From an uncultured Bacteroidota bacterium (GTDB lineage: Bacteria; Bacteroidota; Bacteroidia; Bacteroidales; P3): a stretch of 53,813 nucleotides of DNA. Under the pieces are notes generated by a model. The model did no database searches and had not been told where the DNA came from. It saw only the letters and a program-made list of their open reading frames with translations. Positions 16,544 through 25,589 of the stretch are shown here, piece after piece (the first letter of the stretch is position 1; every line of letters starts with the position of its first letter). The DNA lies in NCBI GenBank assembly GCA_902790215.1, contig CADAQX010000012.1, forward strand, positions 1 to 53,813, written 5' to 3'. A program made the position numbers and the translations under genes.

Positions 16544-18718
16544 TTACAGCTTACGATGGATGAAGTCGGTCATGAGTTGATAGAGGTTGAGGCGTGTGTT
16601 TCCGCCATAGATGCTGTGGTTTTTGTTGGGATAGATGCGGAACTCAAACTGTTTGCCTGCGTTCTCGAGAGCCGTGACCATATCGACTGCATTTTGGAAA
16701 TGGACGTTGTCGTCACCAGTGCCGTGGATGAGCAGATAATTGCCCTCAAGCAGATTGGCGAAGTTGAGGGGGGAGTTGTCGTCGTAGCCGCGGGCGTTGT
16801 CCTGCGGGCGCTGGAGGAATCGCTCGGTGTAGATGTTGTCGTAGTAACGCCACGTGATGACGGGTGCGACGGCGATGGCAGATTTGAACACGTCGTGACC
16901 TTTGAGGATGGAAAGTGTGGACAGGTAGCCGCCGAAGCTCCAGCCAAAGATTCCGATTCGGGTTTCGTCAATCCACTGTTTCTTGCCGAACCAGCGGGCT
17001 GCAGCCACAGCATCCTCGCATTCCATGCGACCCAGGTTTTTATAGGTCATTTTCTTGAAATGGGCACCACGGCCACCGGTGCCGCGTCCGTCGAAACAGG
17101 CCACGACGTAGCCTTGCTGTGCCAGCATGTGAAACCAGTAGTAGTCGCTGTAGCCATAGCTGTTGGTCACTTGCTGATTGCCGGGACCGCCATAGACATA
17201 GAAGAAAAGCGGGTATTTCTTGGTGCTGTCGAAGTCGGGCGGCAGGATGATGTAGTAGTTCAGGTCGGTGCCAAGCTCGGTGGTGAGGGTGCCGAAGGTT
17301 TTGTGTCCCACGCCGTATTCGGCCATGCGCTGGCAGAGGTCGGCATTGTCCTGCAAGGTCTTAAGGAGTTTGCCGTTGGCGGTGTGGAGGGTGTAGATGG
17401 GCGGGGTGTTGGCATCAGTAAAGGTGCTGATGTAGTACTTACTGGTGGCACTGAAGCTGGCGCTGTACCAGCCGGGGCGCTCGCTGAGTTTCTTTTTCTT
17501 CTTGCCCTTAAAGTCGATGGAGTATAGTTCTTTGTTGATGGGCGATGACTCGTGGGAAAGATAGTAGATGACGCCGGCCTTTTCGTCAACGGAGCAGACT
17601 GAGACCACATCATAATAGCCTTGGGTTATCTGGTTGACCAGACGTCCATTGAGGTCGTACATATAGATGTGGTTATAGCCGTCTTTCTCACTGGTGAGGA
17701 GCATGTGCTTGCCGTCTTTGAGGAACATCCAAGTTTCCGGCACCTCTACATAAGCTTCGTCTTCCTCGGTGTAGAGGTTGCGTATAGCACCCGTGGTGGC
17801 ATCAGCCAGCAGAAGTTCCATTTTGTCCTGCAGGCGGTTCATGCGCATGAGGGCAAGGGTGTTGGGGTCTTGCGTCCACTGGATGCGGGGCATGTATTGA
17901 TCGTTCTGGCTGCCGATGTTGAGCTTGAGGGTTTTCTCCGATTCGATGTCGTAGATTAGGACATCAACCACAGAGTTGTCCTCGCCAGCCTTGGGGTATT
18001 TGTAGGTGTAGTTTTCGGGATAGAGTTCACCCCACATCTGCATGGTGTATTGCTTTACACGGCTTTCGTCGAAGCGGTAAAAAGCAATCTTCTTGCTGTC
18101 AGGCGACCAGTAGAAGCCTTGCGTAATGCCGAACTCTTCCTCATAGACCCAATCGGTGGTGCCGTTGATAATCTCGTTGAACTTGCCATCAGTAGTGACA
18201 GCTGTTTCTTTGAGAGAGTTGAGCGCCATAACGTAGAGGTTGTTGTCGCGCACAAAAGCCACCATTTTTCCGTCGGGTGAGAAGGTGGTGAGGCGTTGTT
18301 TGCCCTCATTGGTGAGGCACACCATGCTGCCGTCGGCAATGGTATAGAGAAAATAAGTGCTCACGCCGCTGTGGCGGTAGATGGGTTCAAATTGGGCGCT
18401 GAGAAGGATTTTCTGCTCGTCGGGCGAGAACTCATATGACTCAATGGGGGGCAGAGGTTTCACCTTTTTGCGCATGGGGTCGCTGAAAGCGCACACCACA
18501 TCAACTTTTTCGCCCGTCTTGTAGCTGTATTTCTCAATGCCTGTGCGGGTGAGAACACAGTAGTGCTCACCGTCCTGCATGGAGCGGATGCTGGAGATGC
18601 CGCTGGGGCGGAAGGTAGCACGCGACCAGATGTCTTCGAGCGTGATTTTCTTTGTTTGGGCAGAAGCAGCACCACAGAGGGTTGCTATGGTCATTGCGAC
18701 AACAAATAATTTTCTCAT
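16544..18718 (-). CDS. Dipeptidyl peptidase IV-like S9 serine peptidase
   Basis: A 724-residue exported peptidase: signal peptide MRKLFVVAMTIATLCGAASA, an eight-bladed propeller-type DPPIV N-terminal region (about 40-480), and a C-terminal alpha/beta-hydrolase domain. The catalytic triad is S594 in GWSFGG, D669 in GTGDDNVH and H701 in NKNHSIYG. Such enzymes remove X-Pro or similar dipeptides from peptides in the periplasm, which suits a protein-fermenting anaerobe. The ATG at 18718 was chosen because it begins the signal peptide; the longer frame starts inside element E3. Precise specificity (DPP4 or another S9B type) is not resolved. Confidence 0.92.
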   Translation of the reverse strand: MRKLFVVAMTIATLCGAASAQTKKITLEDIWSRATFRPSGISSIRSMQDGEHYCVLTRTGIEKYSYKTGEKVDVVCAFSDPMRKKVKPLPPIESYEFSPDEQKILLSAQFEPIYRHSGVSTYFLYTIADGSMVCLTNEGKQRLTTFSPDGKMVAFVRDNNLYVMALNSLKETAVTTDGKFNEIINGTTDWVYEEEFGITQGFYWSPDSKKIAFYRFDESRVKQYTMQMWGELYPENYTYKYPKAGEDNSVVDVLIYDIESEKTLKLNIGSQNDQYMPRIQWTQDPNTLALMRMNRLQDKMELLLADATTGAIRNLYTEEDEAYVEVPETWMFLKDGKHMLLTSEKDGYNHIYMYDLNGRLVNQITQGYYDVVSVCSVDEKAGVIYYLSHESSPINKELYSIDFKGKKKKKLSERPGWYSASFSATSKYYISTFTDANTPPIYTLHTANGKLLKTLQDNADLCQRMAEYGVGHKTFGTLTTELGTDLNYYIILPPDFDSTKKYPLFFYVYGGPGNQQVTNSYGYSDYYWFHMLAQQGYVVACFDGRGTGGRGAHFKKMTYKNLGRMECEDAVAAARWFGKKQWIDETRIGIFGWSFGGYLSTLSILKGHDVFKSAIAVAPVITWRYYDNIYTERFLQRPQDNARGYDDNSPLNFANLLEGNYLLIHGTGDDNVHFQNAVDMVTALENAGKQFEFRIYPNKNHSIYGGNTRLNLYQLMTDFIHRKL

Positions 18719-18746
18719 GAGAATGGGTCTAATGTTTTTAAGAATT

Positions 18747-18834
18747 GAAAAGTGAAAAGTGAAAAGTGAAAATGGCTGGCGCACCACTTGTCAACAAATT
18801 ATTCATTTTTCACTTTTCACCTTTCACTTTATAA
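18747..18834. repeat. Inverted short-period repeat element E3 (heptamer arms)
   Basis: Left arm: GAAAAGT three times then GAAAATG (18747-18774). Right arm: TTTTCAC twice then CTTTCAC (18807-18827), the inverse of the left. The core of about 32 bp starts with GCTGGCGCA (18775-18783), a motif shared with E5, E7 and the four-helix-bundle cassette. The right arm ends within about 10 bp of the pckA stop codon (18836-18838). Confidence 0.88.
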
Positions 18835-18835
18835 T

Positions 18836-20449
18836 TTACAGTTTGGGGCCGGCGGCGACAAGAGCCTTGCCGGCATCGTTCTGCGTGAACTTGTCGAAGT
18901 TCTTGATGAAACGCGAAGCCAAGTCTTTTGCCTTAGTCTCCCACTCGCAGGCACAGCCATAGGTGTCGCGTGGGTCAAGAATCTTGGGATCGACACCAGG
19001 CAGCTCAGTGGGCACTTCGAAGTCGAAGTAAGGTATCTTTTTGGTAGGAGCCTTTTCGATGGAGCCGTCGAGGATAGCGTCGATAATGCCACGGGTGTCC
19101 TTGATGGAGATGCGTTTGCCCGTGCCGTTCCAGCCAGTATTGACAAGGTAGGCCTTGGCACCGCTCTTTTCCATGCGTTTCACCAATTCCTCAGCATACT
19201 TGGTGGGGTGCAGTTCGAGGAATGCCTGGCCGAAGCAGGCGCTGAAGGTGGGCGTAGGCTCGGTGATGCCGCGCTCGGTGCCTGCCAGCTTGGCAGTGAA
19301 ACCACTGAGGAAATAGTATTTGCACTGGTCGGGAGTAAGGATGCTGACGGGAGGAAGCACTCCGAATGCATCGGCACTAAGGAAGATGACGTTCTTGGCG
19401 GCAGGAGCTGCAGAGACGGGACGCACAATCTTCTCGATATGGTCAATGGGGTAGCTGACGCGTGTATTCTCGGTGACACTCTTGTCTGCAAAATCGAGCT
19501 TGCCATTGGCATCGACAGTGACGTTCTCCAGCAGAGCGTTGCGACGGATGGCGTTGTAGATGTCGGGTTCGCTGTCTTTGTCGAGGTTGATGACTTTGGC
19601 GTAGCAGCCGCCTTCGAAGTTGAAGACGCCGTCGTCGTCCCAGCCGTGCTCGTCGTCGCCGATGAGAAGGCGTTTCGGGTCGGTGGAGAGGGTGGTTTTG
19701 CCTGTGCCGCTGAGGCCGAAGAAGATGGCGGTGTTCTTGCCTTCCATATCGGTGTTTGCGGAGCAGTGCATGGAGGCGATGCCCTGGAGCGGGAGGTAGT
19801 AGTTCATCATGCTGAACATGCCTTTCTTCATCTCACCGCCGTACCAGGTGTTGAGGATTACCTGCTCGCGGCTGGTGACGTTGAATGCCACGCAGGTTTC
19901 GCTGTTGAGGCCAAGTTCCTTGTAGTTTTCCACTTTGGCTTTGCTGGCCGTATAGACTGTGAAGCTGGGGGTGAAGGTTTTTAGATCGTCGGAAGAGGGA
20001 CGGATGAACATGTTGGTTACAAAGTGTGCCTGCCAGGCAACTTCCATGATGAAACGCACGGCGATGCGGGTGTCTTTGTTGGCGCCGCAGAAGGCATCGA
20101 CAACATAGAGCTCTTTGTTGGAGAGTTCCTTTACGGCAAGGTCTTTCATCTGTCCCCACACCTCTTCGCTCATGGGGTGGTTGTCGTTCTTATACTCCTC
20201 GGAGGTCCACCAAACGGTATTCTTCGAGTTGGCATCCATGACAATGTATTTGTCTTTGGGGGAACGGCCGGTGTAGATGCCGGTCATGACGTTGATGGCA
20301 TTGAGCTCGGTGAGCTGGCCTTTGTCGTAGCCGGTGAGGCTGGGGTCCATCTCCATCTTAAACAATTCCTCGAAGGAGGGATTGTAGTGTATGTCCTTTA
20401 CGCCGGTGATTCCAAGTGCTTCGAGGTCTTTTCTAATTTTTTCTTTCAT
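18836..20449 (-). CDS. pckA: Phosphoenolpyruvate carboxykinase (ATP)
   Basis: A 537-residue cytosolic enzyme interconverting oxaloacetate plus ATP with PEP, CO2 and ADP. The kinase-1a P-loop GLSGTGKTT is at 245-253, the metal-binding motif IGDDEHGW at 263-270, and the substrate-binding GRSPKDKY at 61-68. Length matches the ATP-dependent family. In Bacteroidales it usually runs toward oxaloacetate, feeding succinate or propionate formation while making ATP. With ppdK 5 kb away it covers the PEP-pyruvate-oxaloacetate node. Short-period repeat elements lie on both sides (E3, E4). Confidence 0.98.
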   Translation of the reverse strand: MKEKIRKDLEALGITGVKDIHYNPSFEELFKMEMDPSLTGYDKGQLTELNAINVMTGIYTGRSPKDKYIVMDANSKNTVWWTSEEYKNDNHPMSEEVWGQMKDLAVKELSNKELYVVDAFCGANKDTRIAVRFIMEVAWQAHFVTNMFIRPSSDDLKTFTPSFTVYTASKAKVENYKELGLNSETCVAFNVTSREQVILNTWYGGEMKKGMFSMMNYYLPLQGIASMHCSANTDMEGKNTAIFFGLSGTGKTTLSTDPKRLLIGDDEHGWDDDGVFNFEGGCYAKVINLDKDSEPDIYNAIRRNALLENVTVDANGKLDFADKSVTENTRVSYPIDHIEKIVRPVSAAPAAKNVIFLSADAFGVLPPVSILTPDQCKYYFLSGFTAKLAGTERGITEPTPTFSACFGQAFLELHPTKYAEELVKRMEKSGAKAYLVNTGWNGTGKRISIKDTRGIIDAILDGSIEKAPTKKIPYFDFEVPTELPGVDPKILDPRDTYGCACEWETKAKDLASRFIKNFDKFTQNDAGKALVAAGPKL

Positions 20450-20470
20450 AATGTATAATGTTTTTAAACT

Positions 20471-20600
20471 CGTTAATTCGTTAATTCGTTAATTCGTTAG
20501 TCAAGGACTCACACATTCTGAACTCGTTAATTCGTAAATGTGTTAATTCGTAAATCGACTAACACATTAACACATTCACACGTTTACACATTCATTCATT
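20471..20600. repeat. Inverted short-period repeat element E4 (octamer arms)
   Basis: Left arm: CGTTAATT three times then CGTTAGTC (20471-20502). After about 22 bp a second tract runs CGTTAATT, CGTAAATG, TGTTAATT, CGTAAATC (20525-20556), then turns into the inverse series GACTAACA, CATTAACA, CATTCACA, CGTTTACA, CATTCATT (20557-20596). The core around 20489-20520, read in reverse complement, matches the core of E8. The right arm runs across the stop codon of the hydrogenase gene (20592-20594). Confidence 0.82.
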
Positions 20601-22043
20601 CATGGTCATTTTGTATAATCTGACGGAGCCGTCGATATTCTTTTCTTTGGCCGAGTTGCCGTATTTGTCGACATCGAACACATTGCGAGGTGAACGGGTG
20701 ATGCTGAGAGGACCACCGACACAGCCCCCATCGCAGGCCATGCCTTCGAAGAAGTTGGCAGTCTCTTTCTTTGCGCGTAGCAGTGTCAGATGCTGGCGGC
20801 ACTGGTCGATGCCGTTCATAACACAAGGTTTCACTCCTTCCACGCCAAGAGATTTGGCCACATCGGCCACACCCAACGCCAGACCGCCGCTCTTGGCGAA
20901 GATTCGGCCGTAGAAGGAGGCATTGTCAAGAATGGTGTCCTCACACTGGGTGGTGTCGATACCCCGTGCATCGACAAAGGCCTGCAGCTCTTCGAAACTC
21001 ATCACGCTGTCAATCATGCCACCTGTTTTCTCAAGGGTGTATTCCATTTTCTTTGCCGCACAGGGGCCGATGAAGACCACTTTGGCCGTGGGGTCACTGT
21101 GTTTGATGAGTTTGGCAGTCATCACCATGGGCGACACCGATGAGGAGATGGCATCTTTCAGCTCGGGGAAGTTTGTCTCGACAAAACGCACAAAGGCCGG
21201 GCAGCAAGAGGTGGTCATCACGGGGTTCTCGCAGTTTTCGGCTTTCTCTTTGAACTCGTGCGCCTCGTTGTAGAGGGTGATGTCGGCACCCAGGGCTGCT
21301 TCTACAACCTGGTGGAATCCCAGCTTCTTGATGGCTGTAACTACCTGCTCGATGCGGCCGAAACGGCATTGGCTGACGATGGCGGGAGCGATGACAGCAT
21401 AGCAGCGATAGCGGGTGTTGTTCTCTGACTCCTTCAACATCTTGATGATGTCGAGTACCAGACTCTTGTCGCTGATAGCACCAAAGGGGCAGCTGACGAT
21501 GCAGGCTCCGCAGGCAATGCACTTGTTGTTGTCGATTACGGCTTTGTCTTCATCATTGATGCTGATAGCTTTCACTTTGCAGCTCTTGATGCAGGGGCGT
21601 TTCTGTGCAATGATGGCACTGTAGGGGCACACTGAGGCACACTTGCCGCATTCTATACATTTCGTTTTGTCGATAAAGCAGCGATGGTCAACAATGGTGA
21701 TGGCATCTTTGGGGCACACCTCCTTGCATGAGTGCATGAGACAACCACGGCACACGTCGGTGACTATCATGCCGCCGGCGGGACATTCGTCACAAGCCTC
21801 GTAAAGCACTTCCACAACATTGGGGTTCTCCTTGTCGCCGCCCATGGCCATCTGTACACGGTCCATAAGCACGGCACGTTCTTTGTGGATACAGCAGCGA
21901 GTGTCGGCCTTTGGCCCCGGAGCAATGGTGCGAGGGATGGTGTAGGCATTCTCCAGCCCGCCTTCATAAGCCCGGCGGATGACCTCCATCAGGACTTGGT
22001 ATTTAATCCATTGTACGTTAGTATCGAATAGTTTCTGTTCCAT
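20592..22043 (-). CDS. [FeFe] hydrogenase catalytic-domain protein (group B-like)
   Basis: A 483-residue protein with several 4Fe-4S ligand motifs (cysteine clusters near 98-111, 129-139, 151-155 and 175-185) followed by the H-cluster domain. The H-cluster motifs are TSCCPAF (about 278-284), IGPCAAKK (about 325-332) and MACDGGCVGGP (about 436-446), so all four H-cluster cysteines are present. This arrangement fits the little-studied group B/monomeric hydrogenases; H2 production or sensing is inferred. The ATG at 22043 lies 2 bp after the SpoIIE stop. The last codons (MNE, stop) are written in the octamer repeats of element E4. Confidence 0.85.
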   Translation of the reverse strand: MEQKLFDTNVQWIKYQVLMEVIRRAYEGGLENAYTIPRTIAPGPKADTRCCIHKERAVLMDRVQMAMGGDKENPNVVEVLYEACDECPAGGMIVTDVCRGCLMHSCKEVCPKDAITIVDHRCFIDKTKCIECGKCASVCPYSAIIAQKRPCIKSCKVKAISINDEDKAVIDNNKCIACGACIVSCPFGAISDKSLVLDIIKMLKESENNTRYRCYAVIAPAIVSQCRFGRIEQVVTAIKKLGFHQVVEAALGADITLYNEAHEFKEKAENCENPVMTTSCCPAFVRFVETNFPELKDAISSSVSPMVMTAKLIKHSDPTAKVVFIGPCAAKKMEYTLEKTGGMIDSVMSFEELQAFVDARGIDTTQCEDTILDNASFYGRIFAKSGGLALGVADVAKSLGVEGVKPCVMNGIDQCRQHLTLLRAKKETANFFEGMACDGGCVGGPLSITRSPRNVFDVDKYGNSAKEKNIDGSVRLYKMTMNE

Positions 22044-22045
22044 TT

Positions 22046-23209
22046 TCAATCATAGTTTACCGTTACAACTTTACCCATCTTGCGCAGATTTTCGGCCAGA
22101 CGTTCTACGAGTTTAAGCTTCATCGTAATGTCTATCTCCAATCCGGCATGGGCGGCATTGACATTTTGTCCTACGAAGAATACAATATGAGTGGCTTCTT
22201 CAAAGATGATGTTGGCCAGCAGGGAGCCTCCGTCCTTCTTTACGTAGGTTTTGGGGGTGAGATCTTTGGCAGAGACGTACTTCTCCGACAGCGCCAACAG
22301 ACGGCGGAGTGTGATTACACCTTCGGTTGTGAGGTCTATGCCGTCAATAAAACCAATAGGCGGCACTTCCTTGTCGGGGAAGTCGAAACTCGTCTTGAGT
22401 TCACGACCCAGACAGCGAGCCACTACCTGCGATGTGGTTCCTCCACACACGATGCGTTTGTCAGCACCCATCATAAAGCGCTGCACATATTCGGCATCTT
22501 TCTCTTTGTCCACTGGCGGGCCAACCATGATGTGGGTCTCGCAGCGTGGACGGATACGGACGGCGGCAACCGTGGTATCGTCGCCGGGGCGGTCGAGGTA
22601 GAGATCGTTGCAGGCCGATGCCAGCAGGCAGGCGGCAGCACGGGCTGACATGTGGGCATCGATAAAATGGTCAAGGTGCTCCATTATTTCCTTGCGCTGC
22701 CAGCCGAAATTGAGCATTTGTCCGATGCCGGCATGTATGGTACCGTCGCTCATGACAAAAACCAGGTCACCTGACTCCAGATGCAGCTCGGTGTGATATA
22801 CTTTCTTGCCACAGATGTCCAACTCGACTCGCGGAAAGTCGGTAGTATGGCCCTTGTGGTACCAGATAGCTTCAGGGTTGTCAAATTCAAAGAGATGGCC
22901 TTCTCCCTCGTTGTTCACATGGATTAGGGAGAAAGTGCTGTAGGCAACCTGCCGCTCTTTACACACGGGCAGGGTCTGGATTATGGTCTCAACGCAGTCC
23001 TGCATGTCGGCTCCACCAGCAGTCATCGTGCAAAGAATCTTGCTGGTCAGCGTGGAGAGGATATTGGCTTTCACGCCGCTGCCCAATCCATCGGCCAGGA
23101 CAAGCGTCGTCCACTCGTCGTTCACGCTAATCTCAACGTTGTCGCCGCAGAGTTCCTCGCCATAATGGTTCAGCGAGGTGTAGCCGTAGTCAATCCAGAG
23201 TCGTTTCAT
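22046..23209 (-). CDS. SpoIIE-family PP2C serine phosphatase
   Basis: A 387-residue cytosolic protein. The PP2C/SpoIIE metal-binding acidic residues are visible in CGDNVEI (D23), LVLADGLGSG (D40), VFVMSDGTIHAG (about 164-175) and PGDDTTVAAV (about 222-231). The C-terminal 150 residues form an additional domain without a name I can give. SpoIIE-type phosphatases beside PAS-containing [FeFe] hydrogenases are a known pairing thought to relay a redox or H2 signal by dephosphorylation. It overlaps the sensory hydrogenase by 4 bp (ATGA) and is followed 2 bp later by the catalytic one. The partner kinase or anti-anti-sigma factor is not in the window. Confidence 0.88.
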   Translation of the reverse strand: MKRLWIDYGYTSLNHYGEELCGDNVEISVNDEWTTLVLADGLGSGVKANILSTLTSKILCTMTAGGADMQDCVETIIQTLPVCKERQVAYSTFSLIHVNNEGEGHLFEFDNPEAIWYHKGHTTDFPRVELDICGKKVYHTELHLESGDLVFVMSDGTIHAGIGQMLNFGWQRKEIMEHLDHFIDAHMSARAAACLLASACNDLYLDRPGDDTTVAAVRIRPRCETHIMVGPPVDKEKDAEYVQRFMMGADKRIVCGGTTSQVVARCLGRELKTSFDFPDKEVPPIGFIDGIDLTTEGVITLRRLLALSEKYVSAKDLTPKTYVKKDGGSLLANIIFEEATHIVFFVGQNVNAAHAGLEIDITMKLKLVERLAENLRKMGKVVTVNYD

Positions 23210-24957
23210 AGTTTAGCTGTTTTCCAGTCTGTAGGGCGTCCATCTACGCCAAGATCACCTTGGCCGTCGGAGAGGGTTTTCTTCAATTTGAGCAGAGCCA
23301 CCTTGGTTTCGGCAGTGGTCTCGCCCAGCAGTGAGGCAATCTCCTGTGCCACGCGCATCTGCTTCATGATAAGGTCGTCTGTGGTAGTAATCGTGTCCAT
23401 ACGTACCTTTTCCAGCTTCTTGTCGTAGTTCACCATTTCGGAGATGTCCTTCATCAAGCCGAAAAGCAGATTCTGTTCGCTCAGCAGACTGACTGTCAGA
23501 CTCAGGTATCTGTCGGTAGAATTGATGTGCAGACGAGGATTCTCCACACGCTGCTTCTTCGAGTAAGCGTTGTAGAAGTCAATCGGCTGGAAGCTGTCCG
23601 AAACAGGGCGGCCTACCACACTGTCCGGAGTACCGGTGAGGCCGAGCATCTTCATGGCCGAAGCATTGATATCCACGATATTCATGTCGGGGTCAACAAT
23701 CATCACGCCTTCAGGCGAATTGCGGACGATATCCACAGCCAGGCTCTCGGCGCGTTTGCGCATATAGGGCAGACAGATGTCGATGTCGGCATAACCGTTC
23801 ACCACAGCCCAGGCCTTCTCGCGGCAGGTGCGATAGCCGCAGGCACCGCAGTCCAGCTCGTCGGCTTTGGTCATTTTGCCAGTACGACGCAGCACGTCCT
23901 CGATTTCTTTCTCGGTGGCGGGACGGCTCTTGGCACGCAGGCGAGGATGGGCGTAGGCAAGTTCAACGCCGGCATCTGGCGCGGGCAGGTTCTTGCGCGT
24001 AGCCATCTCATGCTCCACATAGCGGTCGATATCAGCCTCGGCTTTTATCATGCCGCCCTCGTGTGCTATGGCACAGGGGCCGTTGATGCAGCCACCGGGG
24101 CATACGTTCATCTCGATGAACACATGGTCCATCGATTCTATATTCTCCAAAACGTCGGCAATACGGTCTACTCCGTCCACCGACATGTAGCGGTAACCAT
24201 CAGGCAATACATCAAACGAACGGATAATGCCTTGAGTGGCTGGGTAGGCTTTGGCACGGTTGGCAACCGTGGCCTCGTCACCCACCGTCAGTCTGTTGAT
24301 GGTGCTGAGGTCGATGCCGTTCTCCTCGAAAAGCAGTAGCAACTCCTCAAAAGTAATAACGGCATCAATGGCGTGTTCATCGGCCTCACGCTTCTTGGCG
24401 ATACAGGGACCAATAAAAACAAGTTTAAGGTCAGGGTCATTGCGGCGCAGCATTTTAGAATGTGCCACCATGGGTGAGTCGACAGGAGCCAGATAAGGCA
24501 GTGCCTTGGGGTAGTACATCTGTATCAGGCGACAGGCAGCCGGGCAGGCCGAGGTAATGAAGTTGCGCATCTCACCCTGGGAAAGTATCCGTTTGTATTC
24601 TTCCGTGACAGCCTGTGCTCCCACAGCAGTTTCTTCGGCAACGGAAAAACCGAGTTTGGCCAGTGCAATACGCAGTATCGAGAAATCTTCCTGACCCAGA
24701 CTGCTGATGAACGACGGGGCTACTGTGGCACCCACTCGAGCATTGCTCTTCAGCAACTCGCGCACTACGGGCAGTTCGCTGTGCTCTATCTTGGCATGCT
24801 GCGGACACACCTGGGTGCAATGTCCACACAGAATGCAATGCTCCTCGATAATCTGCGCGTGGTGGTCTTTGATGTTAATTGCCTTTACAGGGCATTCACG
24901 TAGGCATCGGTAGCAGTCTTTGCATTGAACAGTCTTGAATTCCAAATACTCAGACAT
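23206..24957 (-). CDS. PAS-containing sensory [FeFe] hydrogenase homologue (group C-like, HydS)
   Basis: A 583-residue protein. In order: two 4Fe-4S motifs (12-22 and 41-51), the H-cluster domain with TSACPAAC (135-142), GPCIAKK (183-189) and MNVCPGGCINGP (283-294), a small Fe-S domain with CGACGYRTC (370-378), a PAS domain (about 405-505, SPEGVMIVDPDMNIVDINAS) and a C-terminal coiled coil (about 510-575). In place of TSCCP it has TSACP, so one residue at the active site differs from catalytic enzymes. This architecture is the group C hydrogenase, regarded as an H2 or redox sensor. It is coupled to a SpoIIE phosphatase, its probable output. Confidence 0.88.
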   Translation of the reverse strand: MSEYLEFKTVQCKDCYRCLRECPVKAINIKDHHAQIIEEHCILCGHCTQVCPQHAKIEHSELPVVRELLKSNARVGATVAPSFISSLGQEDFSILRIALAKLGFSVAEETAVGAQAVTEEYKRILSQGEMRNFITSACPAACRLIQMYYPKALPYLAPVDSPMVAHSKMLRRNDPDLKLVFIGPCIAKKREADEHAIDAVITFEELLLLFEENGIDLSTINRLTVGDEATVANRAKAYPATQGIIRSFDVLPDGYRYMSVDGVDRIADVLENIESMDHVFIEMNVCPGGCINGPCAIAHEGGMIKAEADIDRYVEHEMATRKNLPAPDAGVELAYAHPRLRAKSRPATEKEIEDVLRRTGKMTKADELDCGACGYRTCREKAWAVVNGYADIDICLPYMRKRAESLAVDIVRNSPEGVMIVDPDMNIVDINASAMKMLGLTGTPDSVVGRPVSDSFQPIDFYNAYSKKQRVENPRLHINSTDRYLSLTVSLLSEQNLLFGLMKDISEMVNYDKKLEKVRMDTITTTDDLIMKQMRVAQEIASLLGETTAETKVALLKLKKTLSDGQGDLGVDGRPTDWKTAKL

Positions 24958-24981
24958 AATTCTTTATTAGTTGTAGTAGTA

Positions 24982-25281
24982 TTAGTTTAGAAATAGTTTG
25001 GGGTAAATCTCTTTGGCAAACAGTTCCTCCACATTGCCGGCGTTGACGCTGTGCAAAATGAATCCGTCCGCGGTCTCCTCTACCTGTGGGCCGCGTTCCG
25101 AGGGCTCCAAGCCTTCACATCCTACGGTTACGCCCAGGGCACAGTGGCCGAGACAGAAGCTTGCCTGCAAATCGATGATATCTTCCACATCGTATTTTTT
25201 CAGCACCTCCTTGAAGGCTTCGATAACTTCGTATGACCCTTTCAGGTGGCAGGAACTGCCAACACATACTTTGATTGTCAT
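24982..25281 (-). CDS. Thioredoxin-like 2Fe-2S ferredoxin
   Basis: A 99-residue protein of the NuoE/thioredoxin-like 2Fe-2S fold. The four likely cluster ligands are C6, C11, C43 and C47 (CVGSSC and CLGHC), close to the C-x4-C ... C-x3-C pattern of the family. It starts the hydrogenase operon, 24 bp before the sensory hydrogenase, and probably passes electrons to or from it. The upstream region contains the third 197-bp palindrome within 45 bp of the start codon, and no promoter is recognisable there. Confidence 0.85.
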   Translation of the reverse strand: MTIKVCVGSSCHLKGSYEVIEAFKEVLKKYDVEDIIDLQASFCLGHCALGVTVGCEGLEPSERGPQVEETADGFILHSVNAGNVEELFAKEIYPKLFLN

Positions 25282-25324
25282 GTTAGTGAATATTTTTTCT
25301 TTCTGTTTTTAAGCCGTGAGCTTG

Positions 25325-25521
25325 AACCCAAATCGGTCATTAGGCCGACTTTTATATCCTTTCTCGTTTTTTCAGGTCTGTTTATGCCATATCAGCATTT
25401 CTTTCGGCATCTTGGCCACATCCCTGTCTCGCCGTAGCCCGCTACGCCTTCGCCAGCGATGTGGCCAATCTGCTCGAAACAAATACTAATCTGGCATAAA
25501 CCCTAACGACCGATTTGGGTT
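25325..25521 (+). mobile_element. 197-bp palindromic MITE-like element, copy 3
   Basis: Same length and orientation as copies 1 and 2. In this copy the central hairpin has a perfect 11-bp arm, TTGGCCACATC with GATGTGGCCAA, and the outer 10-bp arm GTTTATGCCA/TGGCATAAAC is intact. The right end reads ACGACC rather than ATGACC. It lies between ppdK and the hydrogenase operon; the remaining bases to the ppdK stop (25522-25589) are A/T-rich with no feature I recognise. Confidence 0.85.
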
Positions 25522-25589
25522 TAAGTATTAAGTGTAGGCCGGAGCCATTAACAGCTTAAAACTTAAAGCTCACAGTTTATTATTTTCTA

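Noticed and set aside
20471-20600. CRISPR-like or simple satellite explanation for short arrays
   Set aside because: Periods of 7-8 bp without spacers exclude CRISPR, and the regular pairing with inverse arrays and shared cores is more than simple slippage, although slippage may help extend them.
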